Of a stretch of 64,000 nucleotides of DNA, positions 53,914-64,000 are shown piece by piece. Source of the DNA: Zymoseptoria tritici IPO323 (taxonomy: Eukaryota; Ascomycota; Dothideomycetes; Mycosphaerellales; Mycosphaerellaceae); assembly GCF_000219625.1 (NCBI RefSeq), contig NC_018218.1, positions 1,364,001-1,428,000 on the forward strand. The letters are read 5' to 3'. The notes beneath the pieces are model-generated. The model saw nothing but the letters and a program-made list of their open reading frames with translations, made no database searches and was not told the origin of the DNA. The position numbers and the translations under genes are program-made. How positions within the stretch are numbered: the stretch's first letter is position 1; every line of letters starts with the position of its first letter.

Positions 53914-56900
53914 CTAGTACGCGCCACTCCCCGATGTCCCCGCGCCAGTTCCAAAAAAGAACTCTTCGAAAAACTGCTGGTTAGCTTCCCATGCGCCGCT
54001 GCCATCGAAGCCTGCGGCGCCGACTCCGCCGCTGCTACTGCTTGATGCTCCTGCGCCGGCGCCGGCGCCGCCGTTGCCCATGCCCATGCCGCCGCCTACG
54101 CTGCCGAAGCCGTAGCCTAGATCGGTGTCGGAGTTGGGTCCTTGTGTGTTCCAAGTGCCGCCGGCCGCGGCGCCGGTGTCGGGTAGTGGGAAGTCGTTCA
54201 GAAAGTCGAGGGTGTCGAAGGAGTAGTCGTTTGATGAAGGCTGTTGTGGTTGATTGAATGGGTGGGGTTGAGGAGTCTGGAACGTGGACGGTTCGAATGT
54301 GCTGGAGCGGTCGGAGAGGTGAGGTGATTGTTGTTGCGATTGACGTTGTTGGTGGTGCGGCGAGTGCTGTATTGGTGCTGCTGCGCCTTCCATCGTAGGA
54401 CTGGTAGGCTTGGGTAGATGCGGTGACATTGAAGGCGGTCTCATGCTGCCTGGGAGAAATGCCTGTCATTCGGTTAATCATTGAACAGGATCAAGGCGCA
54501 GTTCCACATCAAGATTGCATGCCAATGACATGCATGCACATGCTGTATACAATTGGTTTGGATCTGCTTACCTGCAGCTGTGGCTGATGCGTAAACGGCC
54601 GGCTCGCGATCTCTTCCTCCGAGAACAAGTCTTTTAGGTTCATATCGAATCGTGGCACCTGCCTGTGTGTTTGATGTGGTGGTACAATGGTATTATCGCC
54701 AGAGCCCCGATCTGGGGTGCCAAAATAACCGTCGGAGGTGTGTAGGTGTCGGGTAGCCAATGTAGATGTAGCTCCAAAACCCGTGGTGCTCATGACCATC
54801 GTGATGGTGGCCTTACTCATTCGGACAAAGGCATCGCGGCAAGACTCTGCTGGAGGACACATGACAATGAGATCGGTCAATACCGATGTTGCCGCCAGGA
54901 TCGTGAAATCCACATCGTCTATCGTGAGCTGTGATCGAACAAGTGACGAGTGCCAAATGGCGTATAGGAATGATATGCCTGATGAGCAAGTCAGTACCAC
55001 AATTGTTCACTCGTGCAGAGAAAGCCAAATCTTACCGCTCATAAACAGATGATGCGTAGCAAGAAAGGTGTAGTTCACAAGCTTCAGTCGGTGCAGCTGC
55101 CGATAGATTTTGAGAACTGTTTGACCGGCTTGAGCAACTTTGAGGAACACCATCTGCTGATCCTCGTCCTCTTCGAGATCAAAGGTACCAGGACTATGGA
55201 CATCCTCTCCAGTGGCCGGGCTGAGTTCGCTGGCTAGTCGCTCCGGCACCGAAAGCGAATGCCTGTACAGCATGATGATTGCTTGCCAGTAGTTCAACTC
55301 TAAGAATAGTGGATTGAACGACACGCCAGTATCGTACTGCTTCGGAGCGGAATCTTTCCACTCTCGTAGTCTGCTGTCGATATCGTATCGCCATTCGCGA
55401 TACGAGCTGAAACCCTTCATGAATTGGGATTCTAACGACTTCAGGAGGAATGGGTTGCCCTTGTTCGCTCCCATTTTCCGGGCTTGGTGGGCCTGACGAT
55501 ACTGGAGCACTTGCAGGATCTCGGACTGCAGGAGTCTGAGACGAATGTAGTGATGGGTGACGAATTTGTAACTCGGCGCTTCCTTGTGACCAGGTGGTAG
55601 AAGAAATCCAGATGGTGTGATGTACTTGTCATCCAATAAGCTGGGAAATTCCGTGGTCATAATGGCTTCGTTGATGGATACTGGTCGTCCGACGCAGGAA
55701 GACACGAGCCTGTCAAAGTCTGCGTCCGGGTTAATACCAGGTAGCACGCAGTGCGATATTGGACGACTCACTGAAGACACACCACCACAATCGCCTCCTC
55801 AAGTCTCGTGTCCACTGCTTACGACCAAGCCCTTTCACCACTGACTCTCCTGAACTCGGGTGCGTAGCTCGTGTATCAAGATCTGGATCGAATTCCTCGG
55901 CATGCAGGCCTAGATCGATACCGAGGCGCACTGCTACGCCAATAATGTACCATAAACCTGGCGCGACCGGTCGTAGCAATGCTAAAGCAGCCAGCAGTAG
56001 CACTGCTTGCAACTCTTCTAAGCCACCTCCAACACCCTGCGTCGCCGGAGCTGCGCCGAGAAAGCTGTCTAGATGGATGATCGCTGCCGAGTGATACTCT
56101 TCTGGCGAGTGCTTCTGACCGGCAAGTCTTTGTCGTTTCTTGTCGGGTGGTCTCGAATCTGCTGCGCTCGCTTTCGGCGGCGACATTGTCTTATCGACGC
56201 TGGGGTAGTCCAGAATGATGCCAGACCCGATGGCAAAGACCATATTCAGCATGTACAATTCTCTCGACGTACGCTTCTTCGGATCCGTAGAGTATACTCG
56301 ATCGAACAGTGCCATATATTCGCCGCGATGTAGAATTGGGATCTGAGGATTCGCATGCTCAAAGTACAATTCCGTCAGCGAGGATCCAAGGTCTTTTTCC
56401 GGAAAAGGGGCTTGCTTGATTGTGGGCTTCGAATGTAATCCGAAGAAGGAGTCTCGCATGGTCGTTCCATCGGCTGCTGCTTCCGCCTTGCCAGATCGGG
56501 TCCCACTCTTCTCAGAAGGCGTTGAGGTCTGGTGGACTGAGCTCTTAACCGCAGCAAATACGACTCTAGCAAATGAGATGCCGGGCGTTGAGCCCAGGAA
56601 TCGGGTATCTGGCGTGCCTTGAACGGACACCATCCCGACGTCGTTGACCAGTCTTTCCAGTTTCGCACCCTCATCACGCTCCTTGAGTGCGGGATCCAGG
56701 GAAGATTGGCCATCTGGTGTAGGCTCTGGCTTCACTGCGGCCTGCGCAGCGGGCTCCTCTTCCAGCACAGGGAAAGGAACATTCACTCCGGGTTTGATGG
56801 CATCGCTAATGGCAAAATCTTCGTTCGGTGGCGGATATGCTATGCCATGGGAGTCCAGGATAGCTTCAAGATTGACCAGCCTGGTTTCGAGATAGTATAC

Positions 56901-57232
56901 ATAACTTCGAGGAATCTCTCGTTTGCTGACCGGATCAAAACCGACGCACTTCACATTGGACCGCTCGCAATTGGTGCATTTAGGCAACTTCTGGTCGCAG
57001 CGATTCTAGTCAGGATGGTCAGTGCCCACTGTGATCAAAGTTCAGCCCTAGTTCTACCATGGGTGAAACTCACCTTGCGATTTCGACATCGATTGCAAGC
57101 CGAGACATTTCGAAAATTCGTCGTTGAGGCTCCGGCGCCGGCTGGAGAGTTGGGTGTATTATTCGAGCTATCGTCCACAATTGTGACATCGCCGTCGCGG
57201 TCACGTTTCTTGCCCGCCAACACGTTGGGCAT
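53914..57232 (-). CDS. Zn2Cys6 transcription factor with fungal-specific TF domain
   Basis: Five exons (57232-57074, 57005-55772, 55719-55036, 54978-54572, 54462-53914) give 1010 aa. The first intron splits the zinc cluster: CNRCRNRK joins NRCDQKLPKCTNC to make a perfect CX2CX6CX6CX2CX6C at residues 46-73. A linker with KREIPRSYVYYLETRLVNLE, a coiled-coil dimerisation element in PPR1-like regulators, follows. The middle homology domain includes ELYFEHANPQIPILHRGEY, then RRLWWCVF spliced to FDRLVSSCVGRPVSI and TTEFPSLLDDKYIT. The last exon is Gln/Pro- then Gly/Ser/Ala-rich and ends acidic and aromatic (FFEEFFFGTG), a likely activation region. The target pathway is unknown. All phases agree, so the model is well supported. 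Confidence 0.9.
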
Positions 57233-57671
57233 TATACCACATGTGGTGTGCGAGCAGACGTCGAGCTCGGGTGGTAGGCGAGGTCCGACAGCGATATTGG
57301 TGGAGATGCTTTCCTCAAATATGGCACTTCATGCCCGCTCGAAGTTTAGCACCGCGGCATGGTTGGAGGATGCGACATGGGTGACACGAGGTGGAGTTCA
57401 GATCTTTCTTACGCGAACAGAACAGGCGAGATTCGTCGGCCAATACAGAACGCCCGAAGTCTTATCTTGAAGCACCGGATTGACACCTGAGGCATCAAGT
57501 ATGGAATGAAGTGACACGGGAGACAACAATCATGCAATACTTTGCTGCAGTAGACCGATTCTTCTGAACACGGTGCAGTACTCTACATCTATTCGCTCTT
57601 GACACAAAACGCCACGCTACCCTTCGCAGTAAAGAAGCAGTATGCTACATGCTTGACAGAGGGTTCGTCCA
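57233..57671. other. Upstream region of the Zn2Cys6 gene
   Basis: Promoter of the regulator and 3' flank of HAS1, both on the minus strand. Nothing else is supported. Confidence 0.55.
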
Positions 57672-59742
57672 CTATCTCCTCCTCTGGCCACCACTGAACT
57701 TCTGCTTTGGCTGACTGCCGTACGCTCTCCTCGCATTATCGGGCTTCTTCATGCTCGCTCCGAGATTGATATCGACCTTGGGTGGGACACCGAACCCGAA
57801 ACCCTTGGCGACCTTCTTCAGGTCTAATTGGTGAATGTTGAAGACTGAGCGCAGAGAGTGGGAGGCATAGGCCTGTAGGTATGAGCGATATCCATCTTTC
57901 GCGGACTGTGTCATTATTAGCGTGTATGTTCGAGGAGTCGCGGTCAAGATTGCTTACCTTGTTGAGATAGTAGTTCTTGCCAATCAGCATCTCCAATTGA
58001 CTTTGAATGTCCAAGATCTTCTTTGGAGGAATTTCGAACTCGACTAGCGGGACCTTGGCTTCCTTCAAATGGTTCAGGAAACCAACCTCGTTCGGTTGCA
58101 AGAACATCAAACTCTTGCCCTTCGCATTCGCGCCTCGAGCCGTTCGACCAACGCGGTGAATGTAATCACGAGGGTCATCTGGTGGATCGAATTGCACAAT
58201 CCAATCGACAGCTGGAATATCGAGACCTCGAGCAGCCACGTCTGTGCAGATAAGAGTGCCCTGCTTGGCATTGCAGAACTCAAAGAAGGTATTTGTTCGT
58301 TTTTGCTGCTTCTGCTTGCCATGGAGGCCTAGCACAGGGAGGTCGATGTAGTTCAGGAGTTCGGAGTAGTAGTTGACACAATTACAGCTGGAAAAGAAGA
58401 CGATGATCTTCTTCTGCGGATGTCTCTTGAGGAATGTGAAGAGAAGGCGGAATCGCATGTCGGCTTCGCAAATGACATATCCTTGTTCAAGACCAGAAAC
58501 AGTGCTGTGCTCCTCTTCGTTGTCGACGTTGATATAAAGAGGGCCTGGCCGGAGGGAAATGCGTGCTAGATCCTCGACTTTCGTGGTCTGTGTGGCGGAG
58601 AAGAGCATTGTCTGTCTGTCTTCCTTTGGCAGGATCTTGACAATTTGTCGCATTTCGTCCTCGAAACCAACCTCAAGAATTCGATCCGCTTCATCGATGA
58701 CAAGAGCCTTGACGTTCTTGAACACAAAGCCTTGGGTATTCTGAAGGTGATCCAGTAACCGACCGGGAGTCGCAATCAACAGGTTGACACCCTTCGCCAG
58801 CTTCTCCGCTTCCGCTCGTCGATTCGCGCCTCCAATGACGATTCCATATGTTTGTGTGTGGTTTTCCATGAGCTCTCGCGCGACTCCGAAAATCTGCAGA
58901 GCAAGTTCTCGAGTGGGTGACACGACGATTACACCGGTCCCGTTGCGAGGCTTGAAGCGGAGGGAGTAGAGCATCTCGATCGCAGGGATCAAGAAGGCCA
59001 GAGTCTTCCCGGATCCAGTCTTCGCAGCGCCCAGAACGTCCCTGCCCGCAAGAAGTGGCGGGATGCCTCGACGTTGGATTTCGGTCATCGTATCGAATGG
59101 CATACCGTTGATCGCTTTCATTGTTCGCTCTGAGAGGTTCAGCTCCGTGAACTTTTGTGGTTCGGCTGCTGTGCTCGGTAGTGAAACGCCCAATGCTGAC
59201 GGTAGATCTGAAGGCTCTCCGAGGCTGTTCTCCGTCATAATCGCACCGTCTGGGCCGTTGTCGCGCTCGTCAGACTCATCATCGGGCTTCTGGTTTCCAT
59301 CTGCGCCTGCCTCTTCATCCTCCGACCCAAAGCCTGTGAAATCTTCATCGCCCTCCTCATCCGGAACTTCAGCAGCTTCTTGAAGCTCCTGCTCTACCTG
59401 TGCCTCGGCAGCAGATTGCTTCTTCTCCTTCCTCTCCTTCTTGTCCTTCTTTTCCTTCTTCGATTTCTTCACTTTCGATTGGTCCTCCTCTTGCTCTTCA
59501 TTGACAGCGCTCTCGGCAGTCCCCAGATCCGCCTCGGAGCTCTTTCGCTTCTTCTTGTGCTCCTTCTTTGCCTTCTTGCGCAATTGCGCTTCGGTGTCGA
59601 CCTCAGCCTCCGGATTTTCCTCCACTTCCACCTCAGCTTCCGGCGACGGCAAAGCTCCAGACATCAAGGCAGGGTTCCCGGGCTTTTGAGATCCATGCTT
59701 GCGCTTCCGCTTTTGCGAATTGACAATGTAATCGTACGACAT
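57672..59742 (-). CDS. HAS1: ATP-dependent RNA helicase Has1 (DEAD-box)
   Basis: Exons 59742-57958 and 57905-57672 join across a 52-bp intron to give 672 aa. The start [15 protein letters not shown] was chosen over an upstream in-frame ATG-containing leader. A charged, disordered nuclear/nucleolar extension fills residues 1-195 ([17 protein letters not shown]). Helicase motifs: [14 protein letters not shown] with Q motif to residue 225, AAKTGSGKT (239-247), [43 protein letters not shown] and HRVGRTARG. The second exon supplies the Has1 end: [39 protein letters not shown] and an RGG-like GGQRRR tail. Has1 works in the nucleolus on both 40S and 60S pre-ribosomes. Confidence 0.95.
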
Positions 59743-60627
59743 ATTGGGCGGCGAATCGGAAAAGGTTGGGTGAATGCAAAGTGAAGACTGTTCGCTTGAA
59801 CTTTTTCGAGGCCAGAAGTGGAAGCTTGGGGAACCGGAACTTTTTTTCGCCGAGCGTGATAAACCGGTGGGACTCGATAAGCGTCTTTTTGACCTCACTT
59901 CTCGTTCCTCATTTTTAACAGATCTTGCAAAGTATCACTACCAAGAGTTTGTTCGTTATAGACACTCACAGACTGGCTGTACTTGTTCCGCTGAAATATT
60001 CTTATTGGCGCATGCATCGATGCCCAGGCAGTGAAGAAGCATGCAGCTCGCCAATACCCACTTGGCTCATGGAGACAATGAAAGTGTGATCAGTTCAGGC
60101 AGGGCCGCTCACAATGAGCGAACGTGTCGAGATAGCAGCGTCGACATGAACTGTTGTGGATTTACGTGAGCGACGCTGAGAAGTGGGTTGTCTTGCACAG
60201 GCCGACGCCCGAGGGACCGATGCTGCAGGCTATTGTTGCCAATTCCATGCAGTGAAAGACATCACCAGGTAGGTGGGACACAGGCAGTTCTTTGATTCGA
60301 ATGTCCAGATCGATGTACAATGGACAAAGAGGGCCAACTTCAATGACGCCGGAAATTGCAATTTTGCTGAGCAAAGTTCCGTCTTTGTCGAATCCTCACG
60401 CTCATCTTTGCACAAAGCCCTCCTTTAGATCGCCCACTTCTGATTTAAGAGACGGGTTTCTTTCCTCGTCCCTTCCCGGATCTTCACAGCACTCTTGATT
60501 GCAGATTCCTGATATCATCCGTCCCTCTACACCTGGTCAACTGCTGGACAGTGCCTATCGACCAGCTTTACACCGCTGCGACAATAACAACCGTTCCGGA
60601 CATCACACCCGAGACTCTCCAGTAGCG
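59743..60627. other. Shared upstream region of HAS1 and a zinc-knuckle gene
   Basis: About 0.9 kb between divergent genes, holding both leaders. Short ORFs are unsupported. Confidence 0.5.
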
Positions 60628-62340
60628 ATGCCACGCAGAAAGAAAAGCGGTGGAAATCCGCCAACGGCGCCCAGAGCGGCCGGTGGCGGCCAACAATCGA
60701 ACAGCACTCCCCAGGCCGGTCATCAAAACCAGAGGTCTGACCGCAGCAGCAAGTGGTGCGATGTGCACGAGTGGAACTCATCGCATGATACAAAAGACTG
60801 CCGGGCAAAAGGCCAGAGTGCGAGTGCGAATCGGAACCCGAACCAGAATCAAGGTCAGGGAAGCACCAACAATAAATGGTGCACCCACTGTGGAACAGCC
60901 ACTCACAACACGGATGTCTGCAAGCGTCGCGTCAAACAGTCCAACAACACAAACCCGCCAAGGTTGCCGCCTCCCATCAACACGACTGGCGCTTATACCA
61001 ATACGACATGGATTCCTAGCCAGCCATCTGCAATGGAGTGGTCGTCGACCGTGCCACAACCACAGCATGCCGCGTCCGGCAAAGCCATGTACTGTGAACA
61101 CTGCAACTCCAGATCTCACATGCTAAGCGCATGCGTGAACACAAACACATTCACGGCCTTCCAACGGTCTCACATACGCTGCCGCGGATGTGGCGTGAAA
61201 AACCATACCGCTGATAACTGTCGCAATCCGAAGGCCTTGCGCTGCACGCGATGTCTCAAGAAAGTGAGTAATAAAGTGTGCAAGACCTGCAGTAACCCGA
61301 GACCTTTCCACGGGGATGGCAGCAGGTCTTACTTGCATCGAACCCTCATTGTCTGAACTATAGCTGACTTATACACTTCTGTTCTCCAGGGCCATCACCC
61401 CGATTCCTGTCATCTTGGCCTGCCTGTAAGACAGAGCGTCCCTGAGTCTGCACTGAAAACACCAGGCATCCGCCGTTTCGTATGGCGCGTTGATCCCGAA
61501 TACAAGATGCATCCGAGCCAATGGATGCGACTCAAATGGGAGGAATACCAGCAAGACAAGAGCAGACGGGGAGAGACGATTTCTGATGCCTTCAGACAGG
61601 AAACCGAGCGCGAGATTGCCGTCGCGGAGGCGAAGGTCTTCACCCGCTCTCCGATAACACCTCGCAGCGCAAGGTCAGTCTGGTTCAATCCTCCAACACG
61701 CAGACCCTCCGGGCAGGTTATTCCCAACTATAAAATGGGCAGCGATAAAAGGGCCATCAAGCCTAGAGCGCTGGAGTTCATCGATCCCGCCAAACTTCGA
61801 GGGGCTGGGCTGAATACACCCGAAATCTCCGCCATCGAGGCAGTCCACCTTGCACACGAGGCCGCTGCTATAACCGAGCACGAAAAAGCCATCATACACA
61901 AGATCAACCACTCACTGAAGTATCCACAAGCTCACGTCAACTCTTGGCTGCGGGGAAAGCAGAGGGACATCTTGGAGAAGGAACTCCTCTCGCCAGAGAA
62001 ATTCGACGGCATCAAGGGCCTGATGCACAGAGGTTGGAACTTTTACCGTGACCCGAGGGCTATGAGAGCGCTGTTCGAACGCGAGGCACCGTTCTGCATG
62101 GGCTGTACTGGTCGAGGCGATATTCTCGATTGTCGATTCAACAAAATCGCGCCCACGACTTCGGAGGTTGAGCTGCTGAAACTTGAGGATTTATCTGACT
62201 GGGGTCTCTTTCTTGTCTTTGCCTGCCGCTGCGCTGCGGAACAGGGTTACTGGTACAGGAAACACACTCCGTTGGAGCTGGAAGGCTTTGTGGACGAGGA
62301 CGAAAAATACGCACAGGCACTTGTGAGGTATCTAGGGTGA
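60628..62340 (+). CDS. Multi-zinc-knuckle protein, unknown function
   Basis: Exons 60628-61263 and 61390-62340 join across a 126-bp intron to give 528 aa. The N-terminal third has five knuckle-like motifs: CDVHEWNSSHDTKDC (one Cys of the first pair missing, CX8HX4C), then canonical CX2CX4HX4C copies CTHCGTATHNTDVC, CEHCNSRSHMLSAC, CRGCGVKNHTADNC and CTRCLKKGHHPDSC. The last is only completed by the splice, which supports the intron. Asn/Gln/Pro-rich linkers separate them. The C-terminal 310 residues are a folded-looking, charged domain (FVWRVDPEYKMHPSQWMRLK, HKINHSLKYPQAHVNSWLRG, FCMGCTGRGDILDC, LFLVFACRCAAEQGYWYRK). Zinc knuckles bind single-stranded RNA or DNA. The family of the C-terminal domain is unknown to me. 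Confidence 0.82.
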
Positions 62341-62726
62341 CGACTGGGCTCGATCGAGCAGCGGCGCATGTAGTACTACGTAATATATTCAAAGTTGTCG
62401 TCTCGCCTCTGGCAGGCATTGAGTTGTTGTTCCTGTCCATGTACACGTCTCCGTCTGCCTAGCATCCGCGCGTGATGAGCTGTCCTGTCCGCAATGGCTG
62501 TACAGACAAGTCACTCTTGCCCATCAATGGTCGCCGCCACTTTGCGACTCGTACAGGTGAAGCAAGTGGAGCAATAGTGAGCTGCGGTAGTACGGCGACA
62601 TGGTAGCTATGAACGTACAACTATCCTTCAGCCTTTAGTACGCATTACGCTGTCTGTGTAACTCATCACTCCACTTGAACCGCCACGCTGCTTTCTTGAC
62701 ACATATCCTTCCTCAGGTCAACGTCC
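62341..62726. other. Spacer between convergent zinc-knuckle genes
   Basis: 3' flanks of two convergent genes; no features seen. Confidence 0.6.
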
Positions 62727-63242
62727 TCACGTGCCGTCAGACTCCTTCTTGATGGCTGGGTCGGTCTCTGGCTTGGAGACAGATTCCTTCTTGATCTCGC
62801 CCTCCAGCAGGGCAATCTTGGCCTTCAGACCTGCAATCTCGCGATCCTTCTTCGCCATTGCGGCCTCGTCCTGCTTTCGTCCAACGCCTCCCTCCTCCAC
62901 AGCTAGTCTGGCCTGTCTCACAGCGTCCGCGGCATCCGCGAGCTGTGTCTCCACTTTCGACTCCACCTTCATGTTCACATGGTCCTCGACCATGGCACAG
63001 CCCCTCCAGAGATGATCGAAGCCATCACAAACGAAGCAGCGTTTGTCCGAGAAGCGTCCGCGCTTGCGGGCACGCTCCGACAGTGGATCCTCGAGGGTCT
63101 GGGCTGGGGTAGGCTGCTGCTGCCACTGGACGGCCGGCTGCATTGCCAGCATTTGTTGGGGATACGAAAATCCTGGGTGAGGGGGTGGCGCCGCGGGAAA
63201 GTAGAAGTCCCAGCCTGCATACGGGCCGTACGGGGCGGTCAT
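62727..63242 (-). CDS. Small single zinc-knuckle, coiled-coil protein
   Basis: Single coding exon, 171 aa. The N-terminus is Pro/Tyr/Gln-rich (MTAPYGPYAGWDFYFPAAPP), followed by a basic RARKRGRFSDKR patch and one CX2CX4HX4C knuckle, CFVCDGFDHLWRGC (residues about 69-82). Residues 85-150 form a long charged coiled coil. The end is Lys/Glu/Ser-rich. A 58-bp leader intron is likely just upstream (63313-63256, GTAAGT...CTGAC...CCTTAG). The protein could be a nucleic-acid-binding dimer; no known family. It faces the multi-knuckle gene tail to tail. Confidence 0.75.
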   Translation of the reverse strand: MTAPYGPYAGWDFYFPAAPPPHPGFSYPQQMLAMQPAVQWQQQPTPAQTLEDPLSERARKRGRFSDKRCFVCDGFDHLWRGCAMVEDHVNMKVESKVETQLADAADAVRQARLAVEEGGVGRKQDEAAMAKKDREIAGLKAKIALLEGEIKKESVSKPETDPAIKKESDGT

Positions 63243-63930
63243 CTTGAGATCTTTTCTAAGGAGCAGTCAGTGATTGGACTGCAGCAAGTGAAGTACGATG
63301 GTGAAGAACTTACCGAAGTGAAGAACTTGGTGCGTTGAACAATTGACTGCGTGTGTGTGTGTGTGATGACCGATGCAGGTGTGAGTGCTCGTCGATGGTG
63401 GACGGTGTTCTGGTCATGAAGTTGAGGACTGAAGTGTCGGTTCAAGATGAAGTATGTAAGGCAGTCACGCGCGCGGATGCACTTCGGGCATTTGGCAATT
63501 GGCAAGCGCGATGGCGCGGACGTGATAGCTATCACATGCATTCGAGCTTGAGAGATGCTGCGTGATCTCTCGAGCGTGGACTACTTCGTGCCATCAGCGA
63601 TCACTCTCAAAAACAGGATGCACTCAGCTTGATAGTCCCGCCCCTGAGCACTCATGGCCTGCAGCCCTCACTGCACATCACTGAGCGTTCACGGACCTGC
63701 TGTAATACACTTCGATACGTGGATCTCCTGTCTCCGCTAAACTACAGAGAAACCTCCCTATCATGCTCACATCTGTGCGTGCATAGAAGTGCGAACAAAA
63801 TGAAGCATCGAAGCAGATGCTCTATCCCAAACAGCCGTTGAAAATGTCTCTCACCATTGACCGGCCATATCATACCCCTTTTTACGCCCGAAACACCTTG
63901 AACCGCTACCGCGAAAAGCAATGCTTTTCT
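63243..63930. other. Upstream region with leader intron, and gap to the next gene
   Basis: Contains the probable leader intron of the knuckle gene (63313-63256) and a TG-rich run near 63345-63365 (GTGTGTGTGTGTG). The rest is the 3' flank of the edge gene. Confidence 0.5.
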
Positions 63931-64000
63931 TCAACCCCTCGACTTGCGACCACCCTTCGTCTTGGCCTTCGAGCCACCACCAGAGCCAACTGTGTCGACG
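63931..64000 (-). CDS. C-terminal end of a gene cut by the right edge
   Basis: The minus-strand frame ending at TGA 63931 reads GGGSKAKTKGGRKSRG, a basic Gly/Lys/Arg-rich tail, before the stop. Only about 23 codons are inside the window, so the product cannot be named; such tails are frequent in nucleic-acid-binding and nucleolar proteins. Confidence 0.5.
   Translation of the reverse strand, partial: VDTVGSGGGSKAKTKGGRKSRG

Noticed and set aside
53644..54045. 133-codon plus-strand ORF
   Set aside because: Runs antisense into the last exon of the Zn2Cys6 gene and has no independent support.
1..64000. Secondary-metabolite cluster, CRISPR array or intact transposon
   Set aside because: No PKS, NRPS, terpene synthase, transposase, integrase or array-like direct repeats; transporters and the Zn2Cys6 factor are separated by housekeeping genes.

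Overview
The window comes from the nuclear genome of a filamentous ascomycete (Pezizomycotina). Genes lie on both strands at about one per 2-2.5 kb, carry few and short introns (about 50-125 bp, GT-AG with CTRAY-like branch sites), and there are no operons. Fungal-only families support this: a PDR-type ABC transporter, an APSES factor, a Zn2Cys6 regulator, a rhodopsin-like SAT4/PTH11-type membrane protein and a DysF (Mug65) protein. Overall gene style suggests a Dothideomycete, but that is inference; no rRNA or mitochondrial marker is present. I reconstructed exon structures by hand from splice signals and frame continuity, and several genes are only complete after splicing.

Layout. 1-11.3 kb: 5' part of a PDR ABC transporter (cut by the left edge), a fungal-specific unknown, a small secreted cysteine-rich protein in three exons, a DysF/Mug65-like membrane-associated protein, a small helical membrane-anchored protein, and an MFS sugar porter that lacks its first helices. 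11.8-19.3 kb: a Cys-rich N-terminal unknown, mitoribosomal mS35 and ALG13 diverging from a 172-bp promoter, an unknown, and a Hub1-like ubiquitin fold behind an RS/KD-rich extension. 19.7-29.6 kb: V-ATPase subunit d, an unknown, the tRNA m5C methyltransferase NCL1/TRM4 and a rhodopsin-like receptor-type protein. 30.2-37.9 kb: a secreted Ser/Thr-rich wall-type protein, an APSES DNA-binding protein with a GC-AG intron, and a sugar-phosphate/nucleotide-sugar type transporter. 38.3-47.2 kb: SPB4 helicase, mitochondrial seryl-tRNA synthetase, a 913-aa unknown and an inactive-looking E2 (UBC) protein. 50.8-64 kb: a ZIFL-like MFS transporter, a five-exon Zn2Cys6 regulator, HAS1 helicase, two convergent zinc-knuckle genes and the C-terminal end of another gene at the right edge.

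Most genes are housekeeping (RNA modification, 60S assembly, mitochondrial translation, glycosylation, V-ATPase), mixed with surface, transport and regulatory genes. I see no biosynthetic cluster, CRISPR array, tRNA, rRNA or intact transposon. The items most worth following are the secreted Cys-rich protein, a five-fold D-V/A-G-G-L type motif in the tail of the rhodopsin-like protein, the paired zinc-knuckle genes, the Hub1 fusion, the N-terminally short sugar porter, the GC-AG intron, and a 12-base match to a copia-type primer binding site.
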